A stretch of DNA of 7,531 nt, taken from Bacteroides sp. UBA1773 (GTDB lineage: Bacteria; Bacteroidota; Bacteroidia; Bacteroidales; Bacteroidaceae). This document shows, piece after piece, positions 1-7,500 of this stretch. The notes under the pieces were generated by a model, which did no database searches, had not been told where the DNA came from, and saw only the letters and a program-made list of their open reading frames with translations. Position numbers and translations under genes: made by a program. The stretch's first letter is position 1; the number at the start of each line of letters is the position of its first letter. Location of the stretch: the NCBI GenBank assembly GCA_002315285.1, contig DCGR01000076.1:13062-20592 (forward strand), in the 5' to 3' direction.

Positions 1-51
1 CGCGACCTTCGGCTTGGGAAGCCAACGCTCTACCAACTGAGCTATTACCGC
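1..51 (-). tRNA. tRNA-Gly (anticodon CCC), partial, 3' part beyond window start
   Basis: Read on the minus strand from position 51, the sequence folds as a tRNA: acceptor 5' strand GCGGTAA, TA linker, D stem GCTC/GAGC around an AGTTGGTA loop, then anticodon stem TTGGC/GCCGA around the loop TTCCCAA. The anticodon is CCC (plus-strand positions 16-18), which reads the glycine codon GGG. The variable region (AGGTC) and the first bases of the T stem (GCG) are present. The T loop, the 3' acceptor strand and the 3' end lie outside the window. The D and anticodon stems pair throughout, with one T-G wobble, so it looks functional. A perfect Bacteroidetes -7 box lies about 10 bp upstream. Confidence 0.92.
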
Positions 52-61
52 GTTTGCGTTG

Positions 62-69
62 CAAAGATA
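62..69 (-). promoter_or_regulatory. -7 promoter box for the tRNA-Gly gene
   Basis: On the minus strand these bases read TATCTTTG, an exact match to the Bacteroidetes primary-sigma -7 consensus TAnnTTTG. The G end of the box is 10 bp from the first tRNA base, so transcription would start about 5 nt before the mature 5' end, as expected for a tRNA gene. The -33 TTG element is weak: the nearest TTG (plus-strand CAA at 95-97) is about 25 bp upstream, somewhat farther than usual. The assignment rests on the motif and its position. Confidence 0.6.
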
Positions 70-112
70 TAAAATAAATCGGAAATATGGCATCCAATAT
101 GTGATTAATTTG

Positions 113-120
113 TAATTTTG
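113..120 (+). promoter_or_regulatory. -7 promoter box for aspS
   Basis: The bases TAATTTTG match the Bacteroidetes -7 consensus TAnnTTTG exactly and lie 29 bp before the aspS start codon. Transcription would begin near 125-127, giving a 5' untranslated leader of about 25 nt with no room for a riboswitch or attenuator. No good -33 TTG is seen at the usual spacing, so the call rests on the -7 box and its position. Confidence 0.6.
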
Positions 121-149
121 CAAAAAATAAGAACATATAACCATAAAAG

Positions 150-1928
150 ATGTATAGAACACATACTTGTGGTGAGCTTCGGCTTGCCAATGTAGGAGAA
201 AATGTGACGCTTGCCGGCTGGGTACAGCGTACACGCAAAATGGGCGGCATGACATTTGTTGACTTACGCGACAGATATGGTATCACTCAACTCGTTTTCA
301 ATCAGGATAAGGATGCAACACTCTGCGAACAGGCGAATCGTTTGGGACGCGAGTTCGTGGTTCAGGTGACCGGTGCTGTAAACGAACGTTCTGCGAAAAA
401 CCCCAATCTGCCAACTGGTGACATTGAACTGATTGCCGAGCGGATGAACGTGCTCAACGAATCGCTGACACCTCCTTTCACCATCGAAGACGAGAGCGAC
501 GGAGGTGACGACATCCGCATGAAATACCGTTATCTCGACCTCCGCAGAACTTGTGTGCGCAAAAACTTGGAGTTGCGTCATCGTATGACAATGGAAGTGC
601 GCCGTTACCTCGACTCGAAAGGTTTCCTTGAAATCGAGACTCCCATGCTAATCGGTTCCACTCCTGAGGGTGCCCGCGAGTTTGTGGTGCCTTCGAGAAT
701 GAACCCGGGACAGTTTTATGCTCTGCCACAAAGCCCACAGACATTGAAACAACTACTCATGGTGAGTGGTATGGACCGTTACTTCCAGATTGTACGTTGT
801 TTCCGTGATGAGGATCTCCGCGCTGACCGTCAGCCAGAATTCACTCAAATAGATTGCGAAATGTCGTATGTGGAGCAAGAGGACATCATCCAGATGTTTG
901 AGGGAATGGCCAAACATCTGTTCAAAGAATTGCGGGGTGTGGAACTCGCCGAACCATTTCTGCGTATGCCTTGGAGCGATGCAATGAAATATTATGGATC
1001 GGACAAGCCGGACCTGCGCTTCGGAATGCGCTTCGTGGAACTGATGGACGTGCTGAAAGGCCATGGATTCCCCGTTTTCGACAATGCTAACTATATTGGT
1101 GGCATTTGTGCCGAAGGTGCAGCCAGCTACACACGCAAACAAATAGACCAGTTGACTGAATTTGTGAAGAAACCTCAAGTGGGTGCGAAAGGTTTGGTGT
1201 ATGCACGGGTAGAAGCTGATGGAAATGTGAAGTCATCGGTCGATAAGTTCTACTCCCAAGAAGTGCTGCAACAGCTGAAGGCCAAGTTTGGCGCGAACCC
1301 AGGCGACCTTATTCTCATCCTGAGCGGCGACGATGCTATGAAGACCCGCAAACAATTGTGCGAACTTCGTCTGGAAATGGGGCGTCAGCTTGGTCTGCGC
1401 GACAAGAACAAGTTTGCTTGTCTGTGGGTTGTGGATTTCCCAATGTTCGAATGGAGCGAGGAAGAACAGCGCCTAATGGCCATGCATCATCCGTTCACTC
1501 ATCCCAAGGAGGAAGACATCCCGTTGCTTGATACCAAGCCAGAAGAAGTCCGTGCCGATGCCTATGACATGGTTGTCAATGGTGTAGAGGTTGGCGGTGG
1601 CTCCATCCGTATTCACGATTCTAAACTTCAGGCAAAGATGTTCGAAATTCTTGGTTTTACACCCGAAAAGGCGCAGGAACAGTTCGGCTTCCTAATGAAT
1701 GCCTTCAAGTATGGTGCGCCTCCTCATGGAGGACTCGCCTACGGCCTAGACCGTTGGGTTAGCTTGTTTGCCGGTCTCGACAGTATCCGCGACTGCATCG
1801 CATTCCCTAAAAACAACAGTGGCCGCGATGTGATGCTGGATGTTCCAACCTGCTTGGATAACAAACAACTCGACGAATTGAGCTTGAGGACTGTCTTAAA
1901 GGCTTCCGATAAAGAACAAATCCAATGA
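150..1928 (+). CDS. aspS: Aspartyl-tRNA synthetase (class II, bacterial type)
   Basis: This cytoplasmic enzyme activates aspartate with ATP and charges tRNA-Asp. At 592 aa it has the usual bacterial length. Residues about 1-105 form the OB-fold anticodon-binding domain (GWVQRTRKMGG, then FVDLRDRYGITQLVF). The class II catalytic core follows, with the flipping-loop motif GSTPEGARE (169-177), QSPQ (194-197), motif 2 FRDEDLRADRQPEFTQID (218-235) and motif 3 GLAYGLDRW (528-536). The bacterial GAD insertion lies roughly at 295-420. The start is firm: an in-frame TAA sits at 144-146 and the next Met is residue 31. Only an A-rich stretch precedes the ATG, with no classical Shine-Dalgarno site, as is common in Bacteroidetes. 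The gene has its own likely promoter, diverges from tRNA-Gly and ends before a hairpin terminator. Residue 31, at or next to the tRNA-discrimination position, is Met. Confidence 0.98.
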   Translation: MYRTHTCGELRLANVGENVTLAGWVQRTRKMGGMTFVDLRDRYGITQLVFNQDKDATLCEQANRLGREFVVQVTGAVNERSAKNPNLPTGDIELIAERMNVLNESLTPPFTIEDESDGGDDIRMKYRYLDLRRTCVRKNLELRHRMTMEVRRYLDSKGFLEIETPMLIGSTPEGAREFVVPSRMNPGQFYALPQSPQTLKQLLMVSGMDRYFQIVRCFRDEDLRADRQPEFTQIDCEMSYVEQEDIIQMFEGMAKHLFKELRGVELAEPFLRMPWSDAMKYYGSDKPDLRFGMRFVELMDVLKGHGFPVFDNANYIGGICAEGAASYTRKQIDQLTEFVKKPQVGAKGLVYARVEADGNVKSSVDKFYSQEVLQQLKAKFGANPGDLILILSGDDAMKTRKQLCELRLEMGRQLGLRDKNKFACLWVVDFPMFEWSEEEQRLMAMHHPFTHPKEEDIPLLDTKPEEVRADAYDMVVNGVEVGGGSIRIHDSKLQAKMFEILGFTPEKAQEQFGFLMNAFKYGAPPHGGLAYGLDRWVSLFAGLDSIRDCIAFPKNNSGRDVMLDVPTCLDNKQLDELSLRTVLKASDKEQIQ

Positions 1929-1939
1929 CTTCCTGTTTC

Positions 1940-1984
1940 GGCCGTTTGCTGATTTCCTTTCGGCAAACGGCTCGACTCGTTTTT
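1940..1984 (+). terminator. Probable Rho-independent terminator after aspS
   Basis: GCCGTTTGC (1941-1949) pairs perfectly with GCAAACGGC (1963-1971). Wobble and G-C pairs extend the stem to 1940-1951/1961-1972 around a 9-nt loop. A run of five T (1980-1984) follows, but 7 nt separate it from the stem, so the terminator is not of ideal form. It lies 11 bp past the aspS stop and would insulate the following hydrolase gene from aspS transcription. Confidence 0.65.
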
Positions 1985-2021
1985 AGTCCTAACGTATGTT
2001 AACTTGCCTTAAAACAACATC

Positions 2022-5000
2022 ATGTTAATCCTTGCTGTCCTTTTAGCTCTGAATACAACTTTTGCCCACGTTTCATCTCTGACGAATGAGAAGAAAAACG
2101 AAATTATCAAGCAAGCCAACAAAGGATATCCTTCGCGAACAGGCGAGATAGATATCCGCAAGGGTTTTGCCAATCCACCTAAGGGTTATGGCAATGTGCC
2201 TTTTTATTGGTGGAGCGGTGATAGCCTACGCATAGATCGGCTGAATGAGCAACTTGAAATTTTATCAAATGCATCTACCGATGGGTTATGTGTAAGCTAT
2301 AACCACACCAACGCCGTTGTTGATACTGTCGTCAATGCGCAAGGACATGGTTTTTGCGGTCGAGTGCAGGGAGGCACACCACGGGTATTGTCGGAGCAGT
2401 GGCGCAACATCTGGAATGATTTTTCCGAATCGTGCGCCCAGAAAGGAATCGGACTTGGAATGGACGACTACGTAGTGGCATGGCCGAAGAATGGCGAGTA
2501 CATAGACTCTATCCTCGCCTTGCCTCAAATTAAATCCTATCAAGGTCGATTGCGACAAGCCACCATTGCTGTGGGCTCCCCATTGCCAGAACATGTTGTA
2601 GTAACAATTCCTCTATTGCGAGACAGCCTTCAGGTAATCTACACCACAGAGGCGCCTGAACTTCATCCAGAGTTGGGACACAAACTCATAGAACACTATT
2701 TCAATCCATTCGTCGAGCACATGACTCCAGAAGCCCAGAAAGGAATGAACTATTTCTTCCAAGACGAGTTGGACTACAATCTGAATCTGTACTCGTGGAG
2801 TGAAGACATGCCCCAGGAGTTCCTCAAGCGCAAGGGCTACGACATTGTGCCATTGCTTCCCATGCTTTTCGGACAATGTGACGAACAGAAAGCGCGCATC
2901 CGCCTCGACTATGCCGAAGTGCTGACACAGTTGTCCGAGGAACGTTATTTCCAGCCAATCTATCAATGGCATGCCGACAAAGGACTTATTTATGGTAGCG
3001 ACAACCAAGGCAGAGGCCTCAATCCCACCCAATACCTCGACTACTTTCGTGCCTCGAAATGGTACACGGCTCCTGGCAACGATGCGCCATCGCGCGGAAG
3101 CAGTTTCAACCAGACAAAAGTGTCGAGCAGTGTGGCTCATCTTTACCAACGTCCGCGTACTTGGCTGGAAGCATTCCATAGCATGGGATGGGATGCCAAC
3201 GGAGCTTTGCTTACCCATCAGCTCGACCATCACATCATAGCTGGAGGCAATCTGCTCTGCATGCACGGCCTTTATTACTCCACCCATGGAGGATGGTGGG
3301 AGTGGGCGCCACCCTGCTTTCATTTCCACATGCCTTATTGGGAGCACATGAAAGTGTGGCTAAAATATGCCGAACGCATGTGTTTCGTGCTCAGCCAAGG
3401 TGTACATGTGTGTGATGTGGCAGTCTTATATCCAACCGAAACTATGCAGGCTTATCCTGACACGAATGCCGATGCCACGTTTGCTGTGGCCAATGCACTC
3501 AGTCCAAACGGCATCGACTTCGACTTCATTGATTTCGCTTCATTACAAGGTGCCGACATCACCAATGCCACCCTTCAAGTCGCCGACGAACGATACCGTG
3601 TTTTGGTATTGGCCGACACCAAGGCACTACATCAAGAGACACTTCAAAAAATTATCCAGTTTGCTGATGCGGGAGGTATGGTCATATCTTTCGGCTGCAC
3701 CTTGAAAGAGCTCGCCAACCATCCAAGCATCATCCAAGTTGCCTCTGCCGAAGATGTGTTGACACAAGTACGCCAGCATGTCGGGACAGCTGATTTCCGA
3801 GCTTCTTCTGGCTACGGACGTGTACTTCACCGCAAGGTGGCTGACCACGATGTGTATATGATCATGGACGTGAACAAGGGAGACGAATTGTTCTTCCGTG
3901 CCAAGGGGAAGGTTGAAATTTGGGATGCACAACATGGTACCATAGCTGAAGTGCCTATTCTTCGTGCCGATGACAGCGGAACATGGGTGAAACATGATGG
4001 AGAGAAAGATGTGTCGCGACTTTATGTTTTTTCGCCCGGTGAGCCTACCTTCCAGACTGCAGGAACGGCCAAGGCCTCAAAACAACAATCGCAAGTGGTA
4101 GATGGACTATGGGACATTACAATCATACCTACACTTGATAACCGATGGGGGGATTTCCGTTTGCCAGTCATGCCAGGTTTCATTGGAGTGGAAGCACGCG
4201 AAATGGGTGCAACATTTATTCCTGGTCATAAAGACTTATTGCCGACCGATGTCATGGTAGCCAATCAAAGCCTACCTATCGTTTATGGTTATGGACCATA
4301 CATGTTGACCCACACGGTCAAAGCCTCCCGTCCTGTTGCTGAGGTGGTAAAGGAAGCTCTTGCCGGCCAGTTCGACTCCCTGTGGAAGCTTTACACTTTT
4401 TCTTGGCAATATGGGGTATTCAACAGTCCTGGCAGCCAAGGCTACCACGGACTAAAGTCCAAAGTAGATAGCCGCTTTCTCATTCTCGACCAGGGAGGTC
4501 ATCAACTCTTCACCACTCAGGTCTATGCTCCATCCGATGCAACCTACCGATTGCTCATTGAAGGCATCCGTCCGTATGCGCTGATCATTGATGGGAATGA
4601 AGTGGCTACACCCTGTTTGTCGCTCAAAGAAGGTTGGCACAAGTTGCTGTTGGTTTATGACAATACCCCAAAGACTGCTTACACGCTGCAGGGCATGGTC
4701 TCATTTACTGTCGATCCGCGCAATCGTTCCATGGTGATGCTTTATCCGCAACAATCCCCTGAGCCAAAGGTATATGATGAATATGCCGATATTGTAGCTT
4801 CCAAATGGTATGGAACCTCATTTCTGCCTTTCGATGTGAACGGAAATCAAGATGGACGTTGGCTGTACCACTTCAGCACCGCTCCAGGTACAATTTCAAT
4901 GCACTTCTCAACACATGGAACCATCGATAATATTTGGGTAGATGGCAGGTTGATAGATGGGAAACCTGACGCTCAAGGTAATCTCACCTTGCCAATCCAC

Positions 5001-5456
5001 AACGCTGGCATTAGCGATGTTTACGTGCTTGCTACACCAGAAAGAGGATATCCCGGCACGGCATTTTTTGCCGGGCCAGTGGCTATGTTGTGCCATGGAG
5101 GAAAAGTGCCTGTAGGCGATTGGACCCAATGGGGCGCAATGAAATTCTATTCAGGAGGTGTAAGGTATCGGAAGCAAGTGGATATTGAGAAAGTGTCTGA
5201 CCAAACTATACAAATAGACTTGGGAACGGTTGATGCTACTTGTGAAGTAAACGTCAATGGACAGAAAGTCGATGTGCTCATCAACAAGCCCTACCGACTT
5301 GACATCACAGACTATCTGCACGATGGCGAGAACACCATCGAGATATTGGTTTACAGTGCGCTTTCCAACCATTACCAAACCATTCCGTCGCCCTATCAAG
5401 GCATTCCACACGCAGGTCTCATCGGACCTGTCCACCTAATGTATGGAAGCAAATGA
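2022..5456 (+). CDS. Exported GH106-type glycoside hydrolase (alpha-L-rhamnosidase-like)
   Basis: This 1144-aa protein probably cleaves terminal sugars, possibly alpha-L-rhamnose, from a complex glycan in the periplasm or at the cell surface. A hydrophobic leader (residues 1-15, likely cut TFA|H) has no lipobox Cys. The GH106 catalytic region opens with NPPKGYGNVPFYWWSGD (51-67). Conserved-looking acidic sites include DELD (248-251) before KRKGYD (269-274), WLEAF (381-385), D402 and the GGN..CMHG segment (408-416). An alpha/beta region follows (about 465-600: VCDVAVLYP, YRVLVLAD, GGMVISFG). Next come GH106-like segments PTLDNRWGDFRLP (703-715) and SPGSQGYHGLKSKV (802-815), then beta-sandwich regions. 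A GH2-like sugar-binding jelly roll ends the protein (about 1040-1144: VNVNG, PYRLDITDYLHDGENTIEI). The family call rests on remembered motifs, and the substrate is inferred. The start is forced by an in-frame TAA at 2010-2012, yet the leader lacks basic residues. No clear promoter is seen. Confidence 0.85.
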   Translation: MLILAVLLALNTTFAHVSSLTNEKKNEIIKQANKGYPSRTGEIDIRKGFANPPKGYGNVPFYWWSGDSLRIDRLNEQLEILSNASTDGLCVSYNHTNAVVDTVVNAQGHGFCGRVQGGTPRVLSEQWRNIWNDFSESCAQKGIGLGMDDYVVAWPKNGEYIDSILALPQIKSYQGRLRQATIAVGSPLPEHVVVTIPLLRDSLQVIYTTEAPELHPELGHKLIEHYFNPFVEHMTPEAQKGMNYFFQDELDYNLNLYSWSEDMPQEFLKRKGYDIVPLLPMLFGQCDEQKARIRLDYAEVLTQLSEERYFQPIYQWHADKGLIYGSDNQGRGLNPTQYLDYFRASKWYTAPGNDAPSRGSSFNQTKVSSSVAHLYQRPRTWLEAFHSMGWDANGALLTHQLDHHIIAGGNLLCMHGLYYSTHGGWWEWAPPCFHFHMPYWEHMKVWLKYAERMCFVLSQGVHVCDVAVLYPTETMQAYPDTNADATFAVANALSPNGIDFDFIDFASLQGADITNATLQVADERYRVLVLADTKALHQETLQKIIQFADAGGMVISFGCTLKELANHPSIIQVASAEDVLTQVRQHVGTADFRASSGYGRVLHRKVADHDVYMIMDVNKGDELFFRAKGKVEIWDAQHGTIAEVPILRADDSGTWVKHDGEKDVSRLYVFSPGEPTFQTAGTAKASKQQSQVVDGLWDITIIPTLDNRWGDFRLPVMPGFIGVEAREMGATFIPGHKDLLPTDVMVANQSLPIVYGYGPYMLTHTVKASRPVAEVVKEALAGQFDSLWKLYTFSWQYGVFNSPGSQGYHGLKSKVDSRFLILDQGGHQLFTTQVYAPSDATYRLLIEGIRPYALIIDGNEVATPCLSLKEGWHKLLLVYDNTPKTAYTLQGMVSFTVDPRNRSMVMLYPQQSPEPKVYDEYADIVASKWYGTSFLPFDVNGNQDGRWLYHFSTAPGTISMHFSTHGTIDNIWVDGRLIDGKPDAQGNLTLPIHNAGISDVYVLATPERGYPGTAFFAGPVAMLCHGGKVPVGDWTQWGAMKFYSGGVRYRKQVDIEKVSDQTIQIDLGTVDATCEVNVNGQKVDVLINKPYRLDITDYLHDGENTIEILVYSALSNHYQTIPSPYQGIPHAGLIGPVHLMYGSK

Positions 5457-5488
5457 ATTGTAGCATAACCCTTAGGTATCAATCACAG

Positions 5489-5504
5489 GCTTGAAACAAC
5501 AAGC
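5489..5504. other. Small perfect hairpin in the hydrolase-barrel gap
   Basis: GCTTG (5489-5493) and CAAGC (5500-5504) form a 5-bp stem with a 6-nt AAACAA loop, 32 bp after the hydrolase stop. No T run follows, so it does not look like a terminator. It could be a weak mRNA-processing or stabilising element, or chance. Confidence 0.25.
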
Positions 5505-5545
5505 AAATCTATTTGTCAAAGAACATTAGATTCACATAATAAACT

Positions 5546-5554
5546 AAAGAAGAA
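5546..5554 (+). promoter_or_regulatory. Purine-rich ribosome-binding stretch of the barrel gene
   Basis: The run AAAGAAGAA directly abuts ATG 5555 but lies 6 nt before the in-frame ATG 5561. If ribosomes use it in the usual way, initiation at 5561 is favoured, giving a protein two residues shorter with a classical MKS-type signal peptide. Confidence 0.4.
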
Positions 5555-7489
5555 ATGGATATGAAATCAGTAAATAAGATAATTGCTCTGTTGGCCTTCG
5601 TGCTGAGCATGGCAGTAGGTCATAGTCAAGCACAAGGCATCAAAATAGATTTCGATAAAAAAGTGATATACACGGATTCATTGAATTTGCCATCTAATTG
5701 TATTGCCAAAAACATTCTCAACATCCTACCAGAACTGTTGGAAAGGCCAGGTTATCTGCTTCTCAATAAATACGACATCAAGATTGACGATGTGTCCGTT
5801 GGTGAAGCACTTGATGGAGCCCTGTCGCAACTACGACTCAGCGACATTGAGAAGATTGAAGTCGATGAATCCCCCATTTCAAGCTATCAGAATTATGGTC
5901 AGAGTGGTAGTATCAACATCTGGCTACGCAACAAGCCTTCCAAAGAGAAAAAGACTTGGGGCAGCATATCCACTGACATGACCCTCCCTTTCAATCTGTT
6001 GCCAAAGTTTACAATGACATACATGGACGAGAAAATAAATGTTCGTGGATTTGTGCTCGGCGACATATACGAAGACACTCACCACAGGGACTACCAGGAT
6101 TATGCCGATGGCCAATTGTATCATTCCACCACGGCAAAAGATGTGGAGAAGTATTGGAGCGACATGGCGCGTGTCTATATCAACTACACACCCGACGAAA
6201 AGAACAGCATCAAACTGGATGTCTCACAGGTGGCGAAGCTGATAGACCAAAGCTTCACCAAGAATGACAGCAAAGGATTTCAGAAGACTTATGACGAATC
6301 CAGACTGATCAGAACCAATTTGCTGTACAAACATGAATGTCGTGGAAAATCCTTGTTCAAGGCTGAGGTGGAATTTGATTACCAACCATTATCGTCAACC
6401 GACAAAAAACCTCAGACTCGTTTTTATGTGGATAATAAAGTGAACAGTGTTGCAGGAAAAATCTCCTTCATGCAACATTTACCCATAAAGAATCAGACAA
6501 GCAACCCTGCTTCAATAGAAGCGGGCATTAAGGGCAGATTTGATTTCACAGAAAGCGACAATAGATGGGAATACACTAACAGCTCGCCCACAAAATATTT
6601 CTTTAACAAATTCAAAGGCAATAACTTTAACCCATACATTGAATCAAAAAATGCTTTCGGGCAATTTCGGATAAAAGGTGTGGTAGAGTTGCAATGCTTC
6701 CACTACAACATCAACATGTACACACATGACACATACACTCATAACATTGCTGATGTGGCAGGAAAACTCATGGCAGAGTGGCACTTTACACCCCATAGGA
6801 ACATCCGATTCATTCTGGACAGAAAGATTTTACTGCCATCCTATGAACAAATCTTTCCCTATCAATTCACAAACCCTAAGAAGCTTGTGGAGTTCTTTGG
6901 CAATGAAAAATTGAAAAACACCTATTCGCACGAAGCGAGCATCGACTATAATTCGGATTACCAATGGGACAATCGTACGCTCCTTTTCAATGTCGGAACA
7001 AGTTTCAACAATGTAAGCAATCTCATTCGTGAGAAGGAATTGTCCAAGACCGTTCAAACCTTCGTCAATGAGGGAAAAAACTTGATATTCAATCAGAATT
7101 TCATGGCGCGCTACTCCTATAAGCATTTTGCGGTGGCCCTTACTGCCAATCTGTATCATTATCGTCTGGAAGATATAGATAATCCCGACTCCTTTCATTA
7201 TTTTAATGTGTGCCTTCTTCCATCAATCACATTGCCTAATGGTTGGGAAGGATTGATACGTTTATTATATACCAGCCAAGTAAAGACAAATAGTTCAACC
7301 CTTGGCGAGTGTACACACATGAGCTTCAACCTCGGCAAGTGGTGGGGCAGGTTCAACCTGCATTGCTATGGCCGATTCTCATTGAGAGGAAAGACTCATG
7401 ACATTGCATATTCCAACAACACCAGCCAATATACGTATTACTACATGCCAGAAAGCGCATTTGGCGTAGGAATGAATTACAGTTTTTAA
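5555..7489 (+). CDS. Outer-membrane beta-barrel protein with short plug-like domain (TonB-dependent-receptor-like)
   Basis: This 644-aa protein probably forms an outer-membrane barrel. A signal peptide (K4, K8, hydrophobic stretch about 9-22, likely cut SQA|Q at 26/27) leads into a plug-like section at about 50-130: NILNILPELLERPGY, then LSDIEKIEVDESP (95-107) and YGQSGSINIWLRNK (114-127), the IEKIEV and G.INI signatures of TonB-receptor plugs. The rest is rich in alternating aromatic beta strands and ends in Phe (MNYSF), the typical barrel C-terminus. It resembles the Bacteroidetes outer-membrane beta-barrel group related to TonB receptors, but has no carboxypeptidase-like N-terminal domain, no obvious TonB box, and is far shorter than SusC (about 1000 aa). 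In-frame TAA at 5540-5542 limits the start. ATG 5561 is an alternative: the purine run AAAGAAGAA (5546-5554) abuts 5555 but is well spaced for 5561. The cargo is unknown; the upstream hydrolase suggests a glycan. Confidence 0.82.
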   Translation: MDMKSVNKIIALLAFVLSMAVGHSQAQGIKIDFDKKVIYTDSLNLPSNCIAKNILNILPELLERPGYLLLNKYDIKIDDVSVGEALDGALSQLRLSDIEKIEVDESPISSYQNYGQSGSINIWLRNKPSKEKKTWGSISTDMTLPFNLLPKFTMTYMDEKINVRGFVLGDIYEDTHHRDYQDYADGQLYHSTTAKDVEKYWSDMARVYINYTPDEKNSIKLDVSQVAKLIDQSFTKNDSKGFQKTYDESRLIRTNLLYKHECRGKSLFKAEVEFDYQPLSSTDKKPQTRFYVDNKVNSVAGKISFMQHLPIKNQTSNPASIEAGIKGRFDFTESDNRWEYTNSSPTKYFFNKFKGNNFNPYIESKNAFGQFRIKGVVELQCFHYNINMYTHDTYTHNIADVAGKLMAEWHFTPHRNIRFILDRKILLPSYEQIFPYQFTNPKKLVEFFGNEKLKNTYSHEASIDYNSDYQWDNRTLLFNVGTSFNNVSNLIREKELSKTVQTFVNEGKNLIFNQNFMARYSYKHFAVALTANLYHYRLEDIDNPDSFHYFNVCLLPSITLPNGWEGLIRLLYTSQVKTNSSTLGECTHMSFNLGKWWGRFNLHCYGRFSLRGKTHDIAYSNNTSQYTYYYMPESAFGVGMNYSF

Positions 7490-7500
7490 ACTAAAGAGGT

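Noticed and set aside
4..11. GACCTTCG near the window start, matching CGAAGGTC at 7522-7529 in inverted orientation
   Set aside because: Only 8 bp, and the first copy belongs to the tRNA anticodon and variable arm. Chance is the best explanation; no attachment site or tRNA-linked element is supported.
753..1178. 141-codon minus-strand frame inside aspS
   Set aside because: It overlaps strongly conserved AspRS motifs on the other strand and has no family signature.
1999..2006. TTAACTTG as a -7 box for the hydrolase gene
   Set aside because: It has two mismatches to TAnnTTTG, lies only 15 bp from the start codon, and has no -33 partner.
2613..3347. 244-codon open frame on the minus strand inside the hydrolase gene
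   Set aside because: It lies fully antisense to a well-supported coding region, shows no recognisable domain, and is best explained as a codon-use shadow.
3627..3995. 122-codon minus-strand frame inside the hydrolase gene, and a similar one at 6830-7198 inside the barrel gene
   Set aside because: Both are antisense shadows with no domain, promoter or ribosome-site support.
5508..5515. TCTATTTG as a -7 promoter box for the barrel gene
   Set aside because: It is one mismatch from TAnnTTTG and about 40 bp before the start, but the only nearby TTG (5491-5493) is too close for a -33 element. Too weak to list; co-transcription with the hydrolase is equally likely.
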